This document shows, one piece after another, positions 17,033-24,838 of a DNA stretch of 64,000 bases. The DNA is from Candidatus Acididesulfobacter guangdongensis. GTDB taxonomy: Bacteria; SZUA-79; Acidulodesulfobacterales; Acidulodesulfobacteraceae. The stretch lies in assembly GCA_004195045.1 (NCBI GenBank), contig SGBC01000001.1, positions 1-64,000 of the forward strand, in the 5' to 3' direction. A program made the translations under genes and the position numbers. Under the pieces are notes generated by a model that was given only the letters and a program-made list of their open reading frames with translations, searched no databases and had not been told where the DNA came from. The first letter of the stretch is position 1. Each line of letters starts with the position of its first letter.

Positions 17033-17242
17033 TTAATTTTCAGTTTTCGGATAAAGTAAATCTATTGCTTTAATTTCGTGATTTGTGTATTCCTCAATTT
17101 TCATAGCAAGCTTAGGAGAAGGAATATTTTTATATCCCCATATGTTGTAAACATGAACTTCGGTAATGCCTAAATCCAAAGCCAAGATTCTGCTCGTAAT
17201 CTTATGTTCATTGCAGTATTTTTTTAGTATGTGTATATTCAT
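17033..17242 (-). CDS. Cro-like HTH regulator heading the conjugation operon
   Basis: A 69-residue protein with a helix-turn-helix of the YdaS/Cro type (SRILALDLGITEVHVYNIW). It is the first gene downstream of the 63-bp promoter-operator shared with rep. The -10 box (TATTTT) ends 8 nt before the ATG, so its mRNA may be leaderless. It probably acts with the XRE repressor at 26.1 kb in a CI/Cro-like switch, judged from gene arrangement. Confidence 0.75.
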   Translation of the reverse strand: MNIHILKKYCNEHKITSRILALDLGITEVHVYNIWGYKNIPSPKLAMKIEEYTNHEIKAIDLLYPKTEN

Positions 17243-17301
17243 AATTTATAAAATACAACTTTAAAGAAAATATGTCAAGTATATTTTTACTTTAAAGAAA
17301 G
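17239..17301 (-). promoter_or_regulatory. Conjugation-operon promoter with duplicated operator (copy 1)
   Basis: Minus-strand promoter TTGACA (17278-17273), 17-nt spacer, TATTTT (17255-17250). Two CTTTAAAG palindromes (17259-17266 and 17290-17297) lie 31 bp apart, one in the spacer and one upstream of -35. All 63 bases are identical to 25922-25984; beyond it, 18 bases (17316-17333) are again identical to 25999-26016. Two identical operators on separate operons imply one regulator. Confidence 0.8.
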
Positions 17302-17455
17302 AATTTTATCAAAAGCTTTAATTATAATGAATTGCAGGATAAAACAATATTTGATAAAAATTTAGGAATTATGGAAAGAAATGTTATGTTTTAAAAAAAT
17401 ATAGGGGGCAGGGGGATTATTTCCCTGCTTTCTAACTTATATAAGATTTATTATT

Positions 17456-17485
17456 TACAAAAAAAAGGGAGCGTTTGCTCCCTTT
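17456..17485 (-). terminator. Rho-independent terminator
   Basis: Perfect 9-bp stem AAAGGGAGC / GCTCCCTTT with a 4-nt loop, followed on the minus strand by a T-run. It ends the small-gene transcript just upstream of the conjugation promoter and insulates the two units. Confidence 0.88.
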
Positions 17486-17497
17486 GATATTATTTGT

Positions 17498-17737
17498 TTA
17501 CATTAATTTTCTATTTTGAATTTTATCATATTTTTTACAGTATTTTAAAATATCTTTAAAATATTTGATTCTTACAATACTTTTAGACAGCGTTTCATAG
17601 CTTTCTAAATCTAAACTGCCATTATTATATAAATCTTTTAAAACCTGACGGCAAAAACTCTGCTCTTTTTTCATTTTTAAATATTCTGTGTCCTGGCTGT
17701 TTTCTAATTCTTGATGCAATGCCGATAAATAAGTCAT
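17498..17737 (-). CDS. Hypothetical helical protein
   Basis: A 79-residue, charged, fully helical protein without signal or membrane segment, preceded by an AGGAG site. It is the last gene of a three-gene accessory set that ends at the terminator. No family recognised. Confidence 0.55.
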   Translation of the reverse strand: MTYLSALHQELENSQDTEYLKMKKEQSFCRQVLKDLYNNGSLDLESYETLSKSIVRIKYFKDILKYCKKYDKIQNRKLM

Positions 17738-17784
17738 CTTTTAATCTCCTTTTATTAATTATTATTTTTAAAATTAATTTATAG

Positions 17785-17837
17785 AATGATACCGGCGTGA
17801 AAACCTCTGCTCACGCCGGCGATTATCAAAAATCACA
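17785..17837. repeat. Hairpin repeat, copy A (inverted partner at 18,996-19,047)
   Basis: Contains the hairpin CCGGCGTGA / TCACGCCGG (17792-17800 / 17811-17819) around a conserved loop ending TCTGC. The reverse complement of copy B matches over the whole length except five transitions and one deletion. In B the stem's eighth pair is A-T instead of G-C, a compensatory change that argues for selection on structure. Confidence 0.65.
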
Positions 17838-18113
17838 TTTTTTTATAGCAAATGAATTGATGATAATCTCTTTTCTTTCTTGGTCGACATTTTCGGCGTC
17901 GTACCAAAAAATTACATTAACGCCTTTTTCTAAATCATCTTTATCTGATTTGTTTGGATTATTTTTTTTTATTTTCCATCCATCAATTAACTCGATTGTT
18001 ATCAAGTTATTTAATGCTTCAAATGAATTGATTTCTCTAATTCGACACTCCTCATGTCTCGACATATGTTGAAGTACTGCAGCGACCCCCAATAATTTTC
18101 CTAATTTACTCAT
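17826..18113 (-). CDS. Hypothetical protein
   Basis: A 95-residue soluble protein with a CRIREINSFEALNNLITIELIDGW core, perhaps a small beta-sheet domain, and a short hydrophobic N-terminus. A GGAG site precedes the start. Its stop lies within hairpin repeat A. Function unknown. Confidence 0.55.
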   Translation of the reverse strand: MSKLGKLLGVAAVLQHMSRHEECRIREINSFEALNNLITIELIDGWKIKKNNPNKSDKDDLEKGVNVIFWYDAENVDQERKEIIINSFAIKKCDF

Positions 18114-18140
18114 TTTTAATCTCCTTTTTTTGTTTATTAG

Positions 18141-18365
18141 TTATTTTTTAACAAGTTCTTTTTTCTTAAAAATATAATTCTCTATCTTGCCGTTAATTGT
18201 AGCTATTACTTCACGTCTGTAAAATGTAATATCGTCATATATCGCAGGTAATACAACTTTACAATTAGATTTTTCGATTCCTTTTTTTCCTGTTTTCATA
18301 TTTTTAACTAATATACAGTGGTGATTATAATAAACCTGCGCTTGTATTTCTCTATCGTTTAACAT
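18141..18365 (-). CDS. Hypothetical protein with a WG-repeat-like segment
   Basis: A 74-residue protein. The stretch KVVLPAIYDDITFYRREVI resembles one WG (KWG) repeat unit, a beta motif found in many small secreted or regulatory proteins, but one unit is weak evidence. It is the first gene of the accessory trio and is preceded by an AGGAG site. Upstream lies the long palindromic region. Confidence 0.5.
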   Translation of the reverse strand: MLNDREIQAQVYYNHHCILVKNMKTGKKGIEKSNCKVVLPAIYDDITFYRREVIATINGKIENYIFKKKELVKK

Positions 18366-18440
18366 TTTTAATCTCCTTTTTTATTTATTTTATTTAATTT
18401 ATCCTGGCATCCTTGATTGGTGCTTCTCTCTAATGTTTTT

Positions 18441-18828
18441 TTCTCTCTGCACTCAATTTAATTTTTAATTTCATGTAATTTATCCCGTATATCCCGTCTT
18501 GTATGCTCTCGCAAATATGAACGAAGAAAAATTTACCATTTTTTTTGCAAAGAATGACAAAATTTTAGATATTTAAAAATAATTTAAACTTTTTCACTGC
18601 TAAATATAAATAAAATAAAATGCTGTCTAAAAAAATAAAGCTAAATAATGGAATGAAAAGTTTAAATTATTTTTAAATATCGTTAAGAAATTTTGGCGTG
18701 ATTTGCGTACTTAAAAAATGGCAAGCGAAGCGCAGTCCCGAAGGGATAAATTTTTCGTAGTGAACTTCGAGCATACAAGACGGATATATGGGATTTTGTG
18801 AAATTAATTAAATTGGGTGCAGAGAGAA
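18441..18828. repeat. Long imperfect palindrome, 388 bp
   Basis: The outermost 20 bases (18441-18460 and 18809-18828) pair with one mismatch. Pairing then resumes inward in blocks: CGTCTTGTATGCTC on the left with GAGCATACAAGACG on the right, and GATATTTAAAAATAATTTAAACTTTT-type arms around 18570-18680. The right arm carries an extra GC-richer insert with GCGAAGCG. The 748-bp gap between genes holds only this and the structures to its right. Candidates are a MITE-like element or an origin of transfer or replication. Confidence 0.6.
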
Positions 18829-18862
18829 CTAATAAAAGATGGTTTTATTTCCTTATAAATTT

Positions 18863-18926
18863 GTTTAAATTGTAAAAAAACCGACAGGCTCGGTCTTTCG
18901 TGAAAGACTTTTTTTACAATTTAAAC
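18863..18926. other. Perfect 18-bp palindrome enclosing two hairpins
   Basis: Outer arms 18863-18880 and 18909-18926 are perfectly complementary. Inside are CCGA-CAGGC-TCGG and GTCTTTC-GT-GAAAGAC. This is the same three-way-junction plan as at 9637-9759. Confidence 0.65.
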
Positions 18927-18995
18927 TCCTTACTGCTTTTTGCTGAAATTATTATAAAGTAATATCGACCAACGGGAGATAAACACAGGTTAAAC

Positions 18996-19047
18996 TGCGA
19001 TTTTTGATAGTCGCCGGCGTAGCAGAAGTTTTTACGCCGGCATCATT
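18996..19047. repeat. Hairpin repeat, copy B (inverted relative to copy A)
   Basis: Stem GCCGGCGTA / TACGCCGGC. It is the inverted copy of 17785-17837, so A and B bracket the small genes and the palindromic region. Confidence 0.65.
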
Positions 19048-19055
19048 TTAGTGAT

Positions 19056-19088
19056 GTTTTTGTGCGGAGCGAAGCGGAGCACAAAAAC
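19056..19088. other. Hairpin downstream of the TM2 gene
   Basis: GTTTTTGTGC (19056-19065) pairs perfectly with GCACAAAAAC (19079-19088) around a GCGAAGC-containing loop. On the minus strand it follows the TM2-protein stop by about 25 nt and may act as a weak terminator. Confidence 0.5.
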
Positions 19089-19113
19089 TACTTACAAATT
19101 AAATCAACTGTTT

Positions 19114-19443
19114 TTATTTGCCGTATTTTGCCGCAAACGCTTCGTCAGACATAGTAAGATATATTATACCCTCAATAAAGCCGACAAGTTCCGGTATGAA
19201 CGTCCAACAAAAAATTAAATAAACAATGCCCCACCCGATTTCTCCAAGATAAAACTTATGTATGCCTATACCTCCGAGGAAAATGCCGAATAGCCCTGCA
19301 GCTATTTTACTTTTGCCGCCGGATTGAACCGCATATTCCTGTCTTACTCCGCATTTTGGACAGATTTCGGCTTTTGCGTTTATTTTTTCTCCGCAGTCCT
19401 TGCAAAATTTAGTTGGACCGTCCATAGTTATTTGTTCTTCCAT
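19114..19443 (-). CDS. Zinc-ribbon TM2-domain membrane protein
   Basis: A 109-residue protein with an N-terminal zinc ribbon (CKDCGEKINAKAEICPKCG) followed by a TM2 domain: two membrane helices joined by the GGIGIHKFYLGEIGWGI motif. TM2 proteins are small membrane proteins of unknown function, common in bacteria and mobile elements. It lies downstream of the EexN-like gene on the same strand and may be in its transcript. Confidence 0.85.
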   Translation of the reverse strand: MEEQITMDGPTKFCKDCGEKINAKAEICPKCGVRQEYAVQSGGKSKIAAGLFGIFLGGIGIHKFYLGEIGWGIVYLIFCWTFIPELVGFIEGIIYLTMSDEAFAAKYGK

Positions 19444-19489
19444 AATTCCTCCTTAATTTTTTTTATAATATTGTTAGTTCAACTTCCCG

Positions 19490-19795
19490 CTATTCACCGT
19501 AATGCTTCTTTGCGGCATTAAAAAAGTTTTTATGAAAAGTGTTTCCAAGGTGTTTGACAACATTTTGAGCATTAAAGCAATTTTCGTTAGCTTTCGATAA
19601 ATCAAATTTCTTAGAATTCTGATTTACAAATTTCGGATTATTTTCGCATGCCTTATAAATCGTTTTAGCCTGCTTCTTATGTTTCATGTAATACGAATAA
19701 GAATGATAATTATTAACTTGATTATTTTTAGCACACCCGGATAAACCCGCAACAACTAAAAATAAAGCCCCAAAAATTAAATACAATTTTTTCAT
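19490..19795 (-). CDS. eexN: EexN-like entry-exclusion lipoprotein
   Basis: A 101-residue lipoprotein (lipobox GLSGC). The mature part has the EexN pattern: a YYM.H..Q...IY.ACENNP block followed by ENCFNAQNVVKH, with two further cysteines. EexN proteins sit in the membrane of carriers and block uptake of the same element. It lies in the coupling-protein operon, which supports a conjugation role. The family is short and divergent, so the call is good but not certain. Confidence 0.72.
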   Translation of the reverse strand: MKKLYLIFGALFLVVAGLSGCAKNNQVNNYHSYSYYMKHKKQAKTIYKACENNPKFVNQNSKKFDLSKANENCFNAQNVVKHLGNTFHKNFFNAAKKHYGE

Positions 19796-19886
19796 AAATT
19801 CTCCCTGTTTTTTAATAGTTTTAACTGTTATTATTTTTTATCATACTATATTACTATATATAGTATGCTTTAAAGCTCTATTCTAA

Positions 19887-20594
19887 CTATATATAGTCAG
19901 AATTATCTATATCCGCTATAAAATCATCTAAATTAAGAACCTCTAATTTCTTAATAGTTTCATCTAATATAATTCTTTCATCTAAAGTTTTACCGCCTTT
20001 ATATTCATCTATTTTAATTAATTTTTCTTTAAATTTATTTGCATTGCCTCTAACTATATAGATAAGCTTGTTTATCTCTTTTGTATTTTGCAATGCTGCT
20101 AACTTTTTTTCGTATTTTATCATAGATTTATATTCTAATTCTATCTCAAATGCTATTTTATTTTTAATTAAAATTAAATCAGGAACTAACAACCAATCAG
20201 GTTTTGTTTTTTTAATGTTTAAATCTATTTCATAATCTATATTGCGATTATTTAGTATAGCCCCTATTTCTGCTATTATTAAGTGATGATTTGCATTATT
20301 GTTAAGGGCTACTCTGTTAATATTAATGTTAAAATATTTTATATCATTTTCAAAAGATTCTTTTAATACTTGATAACCTTTAATATCTAAAGTGTATATA
20401 TTTTCCATATTTTTAACTTTTAAAACCTTTATATAACCAAAATTACTTATTTTTTTTAATCTTGCATATAGAGTTTTTATTTTAACCATATATAATATAT
20501 TTATCGCTTTAAGATTTGCATATCTATGTTTATACAAGAACTTAAATAGAATTATGTCCTTTTTGCTTAAATCAACCCGTCTCTGTTTTCCCAT
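19887..20594 (-). CDS. Replic_Relax-like protein (candidate DNA-processing factor)
   Basis: A 235-residue protein with an N-terminal winged-helix region (DIILFKFLYKHRYANLKAI, then TLYARLKKISNFGYIKVL) and a C-terminal domain with NHHLIIAEIGAIL, KPDWLLVPDLIL and IAFEIELEYKS. The layout matches the replication-relaxation (Replic_Relax) family found next to coupling proteins in mobile elements. The PD...FEIE pattern may reflect a PD-(D/E)XK-like fold, which is inference. It lies 2 nt after the two-TM gene, in one operon with the TraD-like ATPase. As no known relaxase is present, this is the best candidate for oriT recognition or nicking. Confidence 0.68.
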   Translation of the reverse strand: MGKQRRVDLSKKDIILFKFLYKHRYANLKAINILYMVKIKTLYARLKKISNFGYIKVLKVKNMENIYTLDIKGYQVLKESFENDIKYFNININRVALNNNANHHLIIAEIGAILNNRNIDYEIDLNIKKTKPDWLLVPDLILIKNKIAFEIELEYKSMIKYEKKLAALQNTKEINKLIYIVRGNANKFKEKLIKIDEYKGGKTLDERIILDETIKKLEVLNLDDFIADIDNSDYI

Positions 20595-20596
20595 AA

Positions 20597-21076
20597 CTAC
20601 TCCAATTTAAATTTATCGTTATTTTGCGCCTGTGTTTTTGATTGTTTTTCTTCCTTGTTAAAATTCTTATCTTTAGTTTCATTGCCTACCTTTTCTTGAT
20701 ATTTAGCTTCAATGTTTATATGCCGTTTTTCTTCAGATTTTATGATTTTATAAGCTGTATACATAAAGATAGCTTCAAGAATAATGATGTTTTCTATTAA
20801 AAAATAAAAAGCTAACATAACTGCGCTATGTCCGATATTCAGATTAAGATATGTCCACTGTCCGCTTTTAATCAATATTTTTAACATTCCGTATTCTTTC
20901 CAAAAGTCCTTTCCGTAAAACCAATTTAATATTAAAATTGGCGCTGCAATACCTGAAACAAAAGCTGCAAATAAACCTATCAGCCATACCTTTGACATAT
21001 AATTTTGAAAACTGTGTCCTTTACCTAAACTATTGCTGTTATTGCCGCTGCTATTGCCGCTGCTTTGATTATTCAT
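20597..21076 (-). CDS. Two-TM protein, possible membrane half of a split coupling protein
   Basis: A 159-residue protein: Ser/Asn/Gly-rich N-terminus, membrane helices at about 30-52 and 84-108 with a roughly 30-residue loop, and a charged Lys/Glu/Gln-rich tail. VirD4/TraD coupling proteins normally begin with just such a two-helix membrane domain, which the adjacent ATPase lacks. I infer the domain is encoded separately. It could equally be an unrelated accessory membrane protein. Confidence 0.6.
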   Translation of the reverse strand: MNNQSSGNSSGNNSNSLGKGHSFQNYMSKVWLIGLFAAFVSGIAAPILILNWFYGKDFWKEYGMLKILIKSGQWTYLNLNIGHSAVMLAFYFLIENIIILEAIFMYTAYKIIKSEEKRHINIEAKYQEKVGNETKDKNFNKEEKQSKTQAQNNDKFKLE

Positions 21077-21114
21077 CGCTTCTCCTATAATATTATTATG
21101 AAGTGTCTATTTTA

Positions 21115-22257
21115 TTATCTTTCAATCTCCACTCTATTAAATTGAAGTCCTACTAATTCTAAATTTCCGTCTATTATTGCCTTTGCAAATGCCTGTCCGG
21201 GTTTTAATTTACTGAAAGCCTGCGGCTGTATAATATAATCTCTTCTTTCGCTTTTACTGATTCCCAATGTTCCTGTATTGTCTTTGCTTTCCGCTTTAAA
21301 TTCAAATATCTTATTTCCAAATAATTTTGAGATATCTTCATTTCTTATTGAATCCTGTTTCATAAAATATTTATTCTGACTGTTGGACAAAAGAATATCT
21401 AATAAAGCTTTATCAAATCTGTCTGCGTCCGATAAAGACTGTGTCATCATTACTAATTGAACTTTAAAGCTTCTAATTTCCTTTATTATTTTTGAAAATG
21501 AAGAAAACATTAAGTCTGCAAATTCATCTATACACAAACAAACATCATAGTTTAATTCTTTCGGCTTTCTCAGTCTTAAATTTTCTATAATCATTCTTCC
21601 CATGCTGTTTTCTTCCTGTATGTTTCTTAAACTAACCCAATTTACTTTAGAAAAATTAATATTATCCGCTTCATCTATATTAAAGTTTTTTGCTAAAACA
21701 TAAGGCTGTAATTTATCCATAAACCCGGAAATATATCCTGCATAATTTTTGTCTTCCACTAAACCGCCGGCAATAAGTTTTTCCGCTTCCGTCATTTTGC
21801 CGGCATGCTCTTTATATAACTTCGCAATATTGTCTTTATATAAAGCTATAAAGATTTTTTCAAAGGTAGGTTTTTCAATATATTTTAAAATAAATCTTAA
21901 AGCCTGTGTTGCAAATGACTGATAAAAACTTTCCGCCGTTGATATTTCTTTCGGATACAAACTGTTAATTATTAGCTCTGTTATTTCCTTTTCGCTTAAC
22001 CCTTTTAGAAGGTTTATATTTGATTGAAAATCAAATATATTTGCCTCATCTCTTAATTTTTTAGCCGTGTCTTTTGCCGCTATTTCTCCCTTACCGTCAA
22101 TAATAGTTATAATCTTTTTTCCTATCCAAAAATTTAATAATACGCTTTCCGTTTTACCCGCTCCAGTTTCTCCAAAAACTATTGTGTGTCTATCCGGCAA
22201 TTCAATTTCAATTTCTTTATTATTTTCTTCTGTTAATATTGTTGCTTTTGCAAACAT
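21115..22257 (-). CDS. traD: TraD/VirD4-like coupling ATPase without membrane domain
   Basis: A 380-residue RecA-fold ATPase. Walker A GETGAGKTE is at 29-37, close to the N-terminus; Walker B VCLCIDEFADLM is near 240, followed by VQLVMMTQSLSDADRF and the NKYFMKQDS strand, as in TraD/TraG/VirD4 proteins that bring DNA to the type IV channel. It has no N-terminal membrane helices and is shorter than most family members (500-700). The gene heads the operon with the two-TM and Replic_Relax-like proteins. Confidence 0.85.
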   Translation of the reverse strand: MFAKATILTEENNKEIEIELPDRHTIVFGETGAGKTESVLLNFWIGKKIITIIDGKGEIAAKDTAKKLRDEANIFDFQSNINLLKGLSEKEITELIINSLYPKEISTAESFYQSFATQALRFILKYIEKPTFEKIFIALYKDNIAKLYKEHAGKMTEAEKLIAGGLVEDKNYAGYISGFMDKLQPYVLAKNFNIDEADNINFSKVNWVSLRNIQEENSMGRMIIENLRLRKPKELNYDVCLCIDEFADLMFSSFSKIIKEIRSFKVQLVMMTQSLSDADRFDKALLDILLSNSQNKYFMKQDSIRNEDISKLFGNKIFEFKAESKDNTGTLGISKSERRDYIIQPQAFSKLKPGQAFAKAIIDGNLELVGLQFNRVEIER

Positions 22258-22340
22258 ATTTCCTCCATAATTATCAAAAAATATTTTAACCCTCCAGTGT
22301 ATTTAAGGTAGTTTGTTTTTAAACTTCCTTATGCACTTTT

Positions 22341-22412
22341 ATTCCCCTCCTGAGAGGAGGGGGTAGGGGGCGGTGCTTCATTCTCCCCCTCTTCAGAGGG
22401 GGGCGGGGGGGT
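22341..22412. repeat. Two G/C-run palindromes (REP-like)
   Basis: CCCCTCCTGAGAGGAGGGG and CCCCCTCTTCAGAGGGGG, each followed by a G-rich run, are relatives of the module at 9571. A reading frame passes through this region (22,319-22,837, minus) but its translation is a chain of such repeats, so I do not call it a gene. Confidence 0.55.
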
Positions 22413-22694
22413 GTTTGCCTGTCGTCCGTGAAAGTTCCAATCACGGCACGACCAACCCAAAAAAAGCGTTTACGGTTTTTGCGAAGCAAAAATAAATTTC
22501 GCAAGAAATTTAAGTGCGGTCTTGTTTTAAAATTTTCGTCAGAAAAGTTTAGTTTGGCGAAGACAAACCACGAATTAGCGAAGCGTTTGCCGAAGGCAAT
22601 TTGTGAAACAAGATTTTTTGGGTTGGTCGTGCCGTGATTGGCTAGCGAAGCGTTTTGCGAAGCAAACCATAAACGGCACGGACGACAGGCAAAC
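22413..22694. repeat. Nested perfect inverted repeats, 282 bp
   Basis: Outer 18-bp arms (22413-22430 / 22677-22694) and inner 28-bp arms (22437-22464 / 22614-22641) are both perfect. Inside them TCTTGTTTT (about 22530) can pair with AAACAAGA (22606-22613), with one base unpaired. The centre contains GCGAAGC-type words also seen in the 18.4-19.1 kb structures. It separates the coupling-protein operon from the partition operon. Perfect arms of this length imply recent origin or strong selection. Confidence 0.7.
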
Positions 22695-22852
22695 TCTAAT
22701 GGGGGCAAGGGGGTGTCCCCCTTCCTAATGCCTTTAATGTCTTTAGAATGTATTCTAAAGGTAATTCTAAAGGTAAATTTTATATTATTCTTAGTTTTTA
22801 CACTGTCTACGATTTTGTTTTTGCTTTGCTTTTGCATTTTATTTTATTTTAA

Positions 22853-23068
22853 TCAGTCTTTAATATCCTTGTTATTTTTCTGTTCCTGTTCTATTCTTTT
22901 TGCAATAATGTTTCTTGCGTTATTTACCACCGTTCTTGCGATTAATGCCTTTTCTACTCCAAGCAGTTTCGCCAGTTCCGTTATTGAATTATACAATTCG
23001 CTATCTAATGAAATTGTAATTGATTTCTTTTTGCCTTTTGTGTTTTTTATACCGTCAAATATATCCAT
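22853..23068 (-). CDS. Ribbon-helix-helix DNA-binding protein
   Basis: A 71-residue protein. KKSITISLDSELYNSITELAKLLGVEKALIARTVV reads (in parts) as a basic beta strand plus two helices, the RHH/CopG fold. It directly follows parB (start adjacent to the parB stop) and may be a partition or copy-control regulator. Confidence 0.75.
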   Translation of the reverse strand: MDIFDGIKNTKGKKKSITISLDSELYNSITELAKLLGVEKALIARTVVNNARNIIAKRIEQEQKNNKDIKD

Positions 23069-24001
23069 TTACTCATCTCCTTTAATTTTAAATTTATTTA
23101 AATACTTAATAAATTTACTTGCCGTTGCATTGTCTTTAGCGTATATTGCCACAATATTATCTGTGCCAAAATAACTGTCAATAATATCAAATCTTATGTC
23201 AATTTTAATGTCTGTATGCGTATCGTTAAAATGGTCTATATCGGTTTGGATTATAGAATAATTCTCTTTAACAGCTTTATTAAAACGCTGGTCTCTTTCT
23301 TTATAGTTTCCCCATTCTTCTTTATTATCTTTATTTAAATTAATATTATTTTCTTCCTTATTTGTATCTAAGTTATTTCTTTTATTCTTAACTTCCCCTG
23401 CAGTAATGCTGTCATAATTTTTAATAAGCTTTTTCTTTTCTTGTTCATCTTTAATCTTTGATATTTCGATTGCTTTTTTAATTGTGCTGCCCGTGATTTT
23501 TTCTTTTAATTCTTCAGGCATTTCACATATACTTAATATCTCTTGCACATACGATTTTGATTTATGAATCTTTTCCGCTATCTGTCTAATAGTCAATCCT
23601 TTTTCCTTCAATTGTTTATAAACATTAGCAAGCTCTGGCTTGCTCAAATCTTTTCTTTGAATATTTTCTAAAAGCTGATAAATCAATATGTCTTCTTCTT
23701 TAATGTTCTTTACAAGACAAGGCACACTGTTTAATCCCGCCCTTTTAGAAGCCTCTAATCTTCTTTCTCCGGCTATCAAAAAATATTCGTTATCTTTATT
23801 ATTATTTCTCATCACTAAAAGATTTTGATTAACTCCAAATTCTTTTATTGATTCCGTAAGTTCGTCAATATCTTTCAAAACATTTTCTTTATTTCTAATC
23901 TGCTCATTGACAATTATTTCATCTATATTTATATCAATAACGCTTGCTTTATCTTCCGTATCTTTGCCAATCCAATCTAAAGGATCGTTTAATTTCTTCA
24001 T
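23069..24001 (-). CDS. parB: ParB partition protein
   Basis: A 310-residue ParB/Spo0J homolog with the GERRLEAS box (about 79-86), ENIQRKDLSKPELA, and HTH TIRQIAEKIHKSKSYVQ. A charged linker and a C-terminal dimerisation region follow. The ATG overlaps the parA stop by 4 nt. It should bind parS-like sites near the element's replication region; I did not identify an obvious parS. Confidence 0.92.
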   Translation of the reverse strand: MKKLNDPLDWIGKDTEDKASVIDINIDEIIVNEQIRNKENVLKDIDELTESIKEFGVNQNLLVMRNNNKDNEYFLIAGERRLEASKRAGLNSVPCLVKNIKEEDILIYQLLENIQRKDLSKPELANVYKQLKEKGLTIRQIAEKIHKSKSYVQEILSICEMPEELKEKITGSTIKKAIEISKIKDEQEKKKLIKNYDSITAGEVKNKRNNLDTNKEENNINLNKDNKEEWGNYKERDQRFNKAVKENYSIIQTDIDHFNDTHTDIKIDIRFDIIDSYFGTDNIVAIYAKDNATASKFIKYLNKFKIKGDE

Positions 24002-24762
24002 AAAATCTCCCTGTTTCTACTTTTAATTATTTGACTGACTTCTTCTCCGAGTTTTTCATAATCTTCATAACCTCTGCAATTTTTCTTATAATAAAATATG
24101 CTTTTGCCGGTTCCCGGAGCTTCCTTTAAAGAAGTATTTACCCTGATAATAGTTTTAAAAACTTGATTATCAAAATGTTTATGCAAATTTTGCAGTATAT
24201 CTTTTGATATTGAAGTATTTGCATAACCTGTGGCAAGATAGCCTAATATTTCAAGTTTGCCGTTAAGTTTCTTCTTAACCATGCTTACCGTTTTTAGAAA
24301 ATCAGACAATCCTTCCATTGCAAAATATTCAGTTAAAACCGGCACTATTATTTTATCCGCCGCTACTAAAGCGTTTATAGACAATAAGCCCAAGCTCGGC
24401 GGACAATCAATAATAATAATATCGTGGTATAAATCTTTTACGATATCTTTCAAAATCATTTCTCTGCCGACTTCGTTTACTATTTGCAGCTCAACTCCTG
24501 CAAGCGCTATATTCGCCGGCGCTACTTCTAAATTTGAATCTGCGATTTTTATTATATCCTTAATGTTTTTTTCTCCTGACATTACCGCTGCCATTGAATT
24601 ATCTGCGGTTTCTCTAATTCCTAAATGAATACTTGCGTTTGCCTGCGGGTCTATATCAATTAATAATACATTGTCGTAATTTCTTTTTAATGCAACGGCA
24701 AGATTTACCGCCGTCGTTGTTTTACCTACTCCGCCTTTCTGATTCATAATAGCAATTATCAT
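23998..24762 (-). CDS. parA: ParA partition ATPase
   Basis: A 254-residue ParA with Walker A KGGVGKTTTAVNL (10-22), DIDPQANAS and IDCPPSLGLLS. It pairs with ParB in the next gene. Its presence on an integrating element suggests that the excised circle is maintained for some time, as known for several ICEs. Confidence 0.93.
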   Translation of the reverse strand: MIIAIMNQKGGVGKTTTAVNLAVALKRNYDNVLLIDIDPQANASIHLGIRETADNSMAAVMSGEKNIKDIIKIADSNLEVAPANIALAGVELQIVNEVGREMILKDIVKDLYHDIIIIDCPPSLGLLSINALVAADKIIVPVLTEYFAMEGLSDFLKTVSMVKKKLNGKLEILGYLATGYANTSISKDILQNLHKHFDNQVFKTIIRVNTSLKEAPGTGKSIFYYKKNCRGYEDYEKLGEEVSQIIKSRNREIL

Positions 24763-24789
24763 TTTTCACCTCTTTATTTTTTTATTTAA

Positions 24790-24811
24790 TCTTGTCCGCT
24801 GAGTGGACAAG
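24790..24811. promoter_or_regulatory. Palindrome between rep and parA
   Basis: CTTGTCC / GGACAAG with a 7-nt loop upstream of parA. A related hairpin (GTCCG / CGGAC with TTGTCCGCCTGA on the minus strand) occurs at about 28449-28467 in the cargo. A possible operator or parS-like site. Confidence 0.4.
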
Positions 24812-24838
24812 AAATATAATTTACTTTATATTTAATAT

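Noticed and set aside
17261-17333. A plus-strand promoter (TATAAT at 17323) reading rightward in the conjugation operator copy
   Set aside because: No -35 box at the right spacing and no plus-strand gene follows; the shared box is more likely an upstream element or part of the duplication.
22319-22837. A 172-codon minus-strand frame
   Set aside because: It runs through palindromic repeats and its peptide is repeat-derived (PPLKRG-type), so it is not coding.
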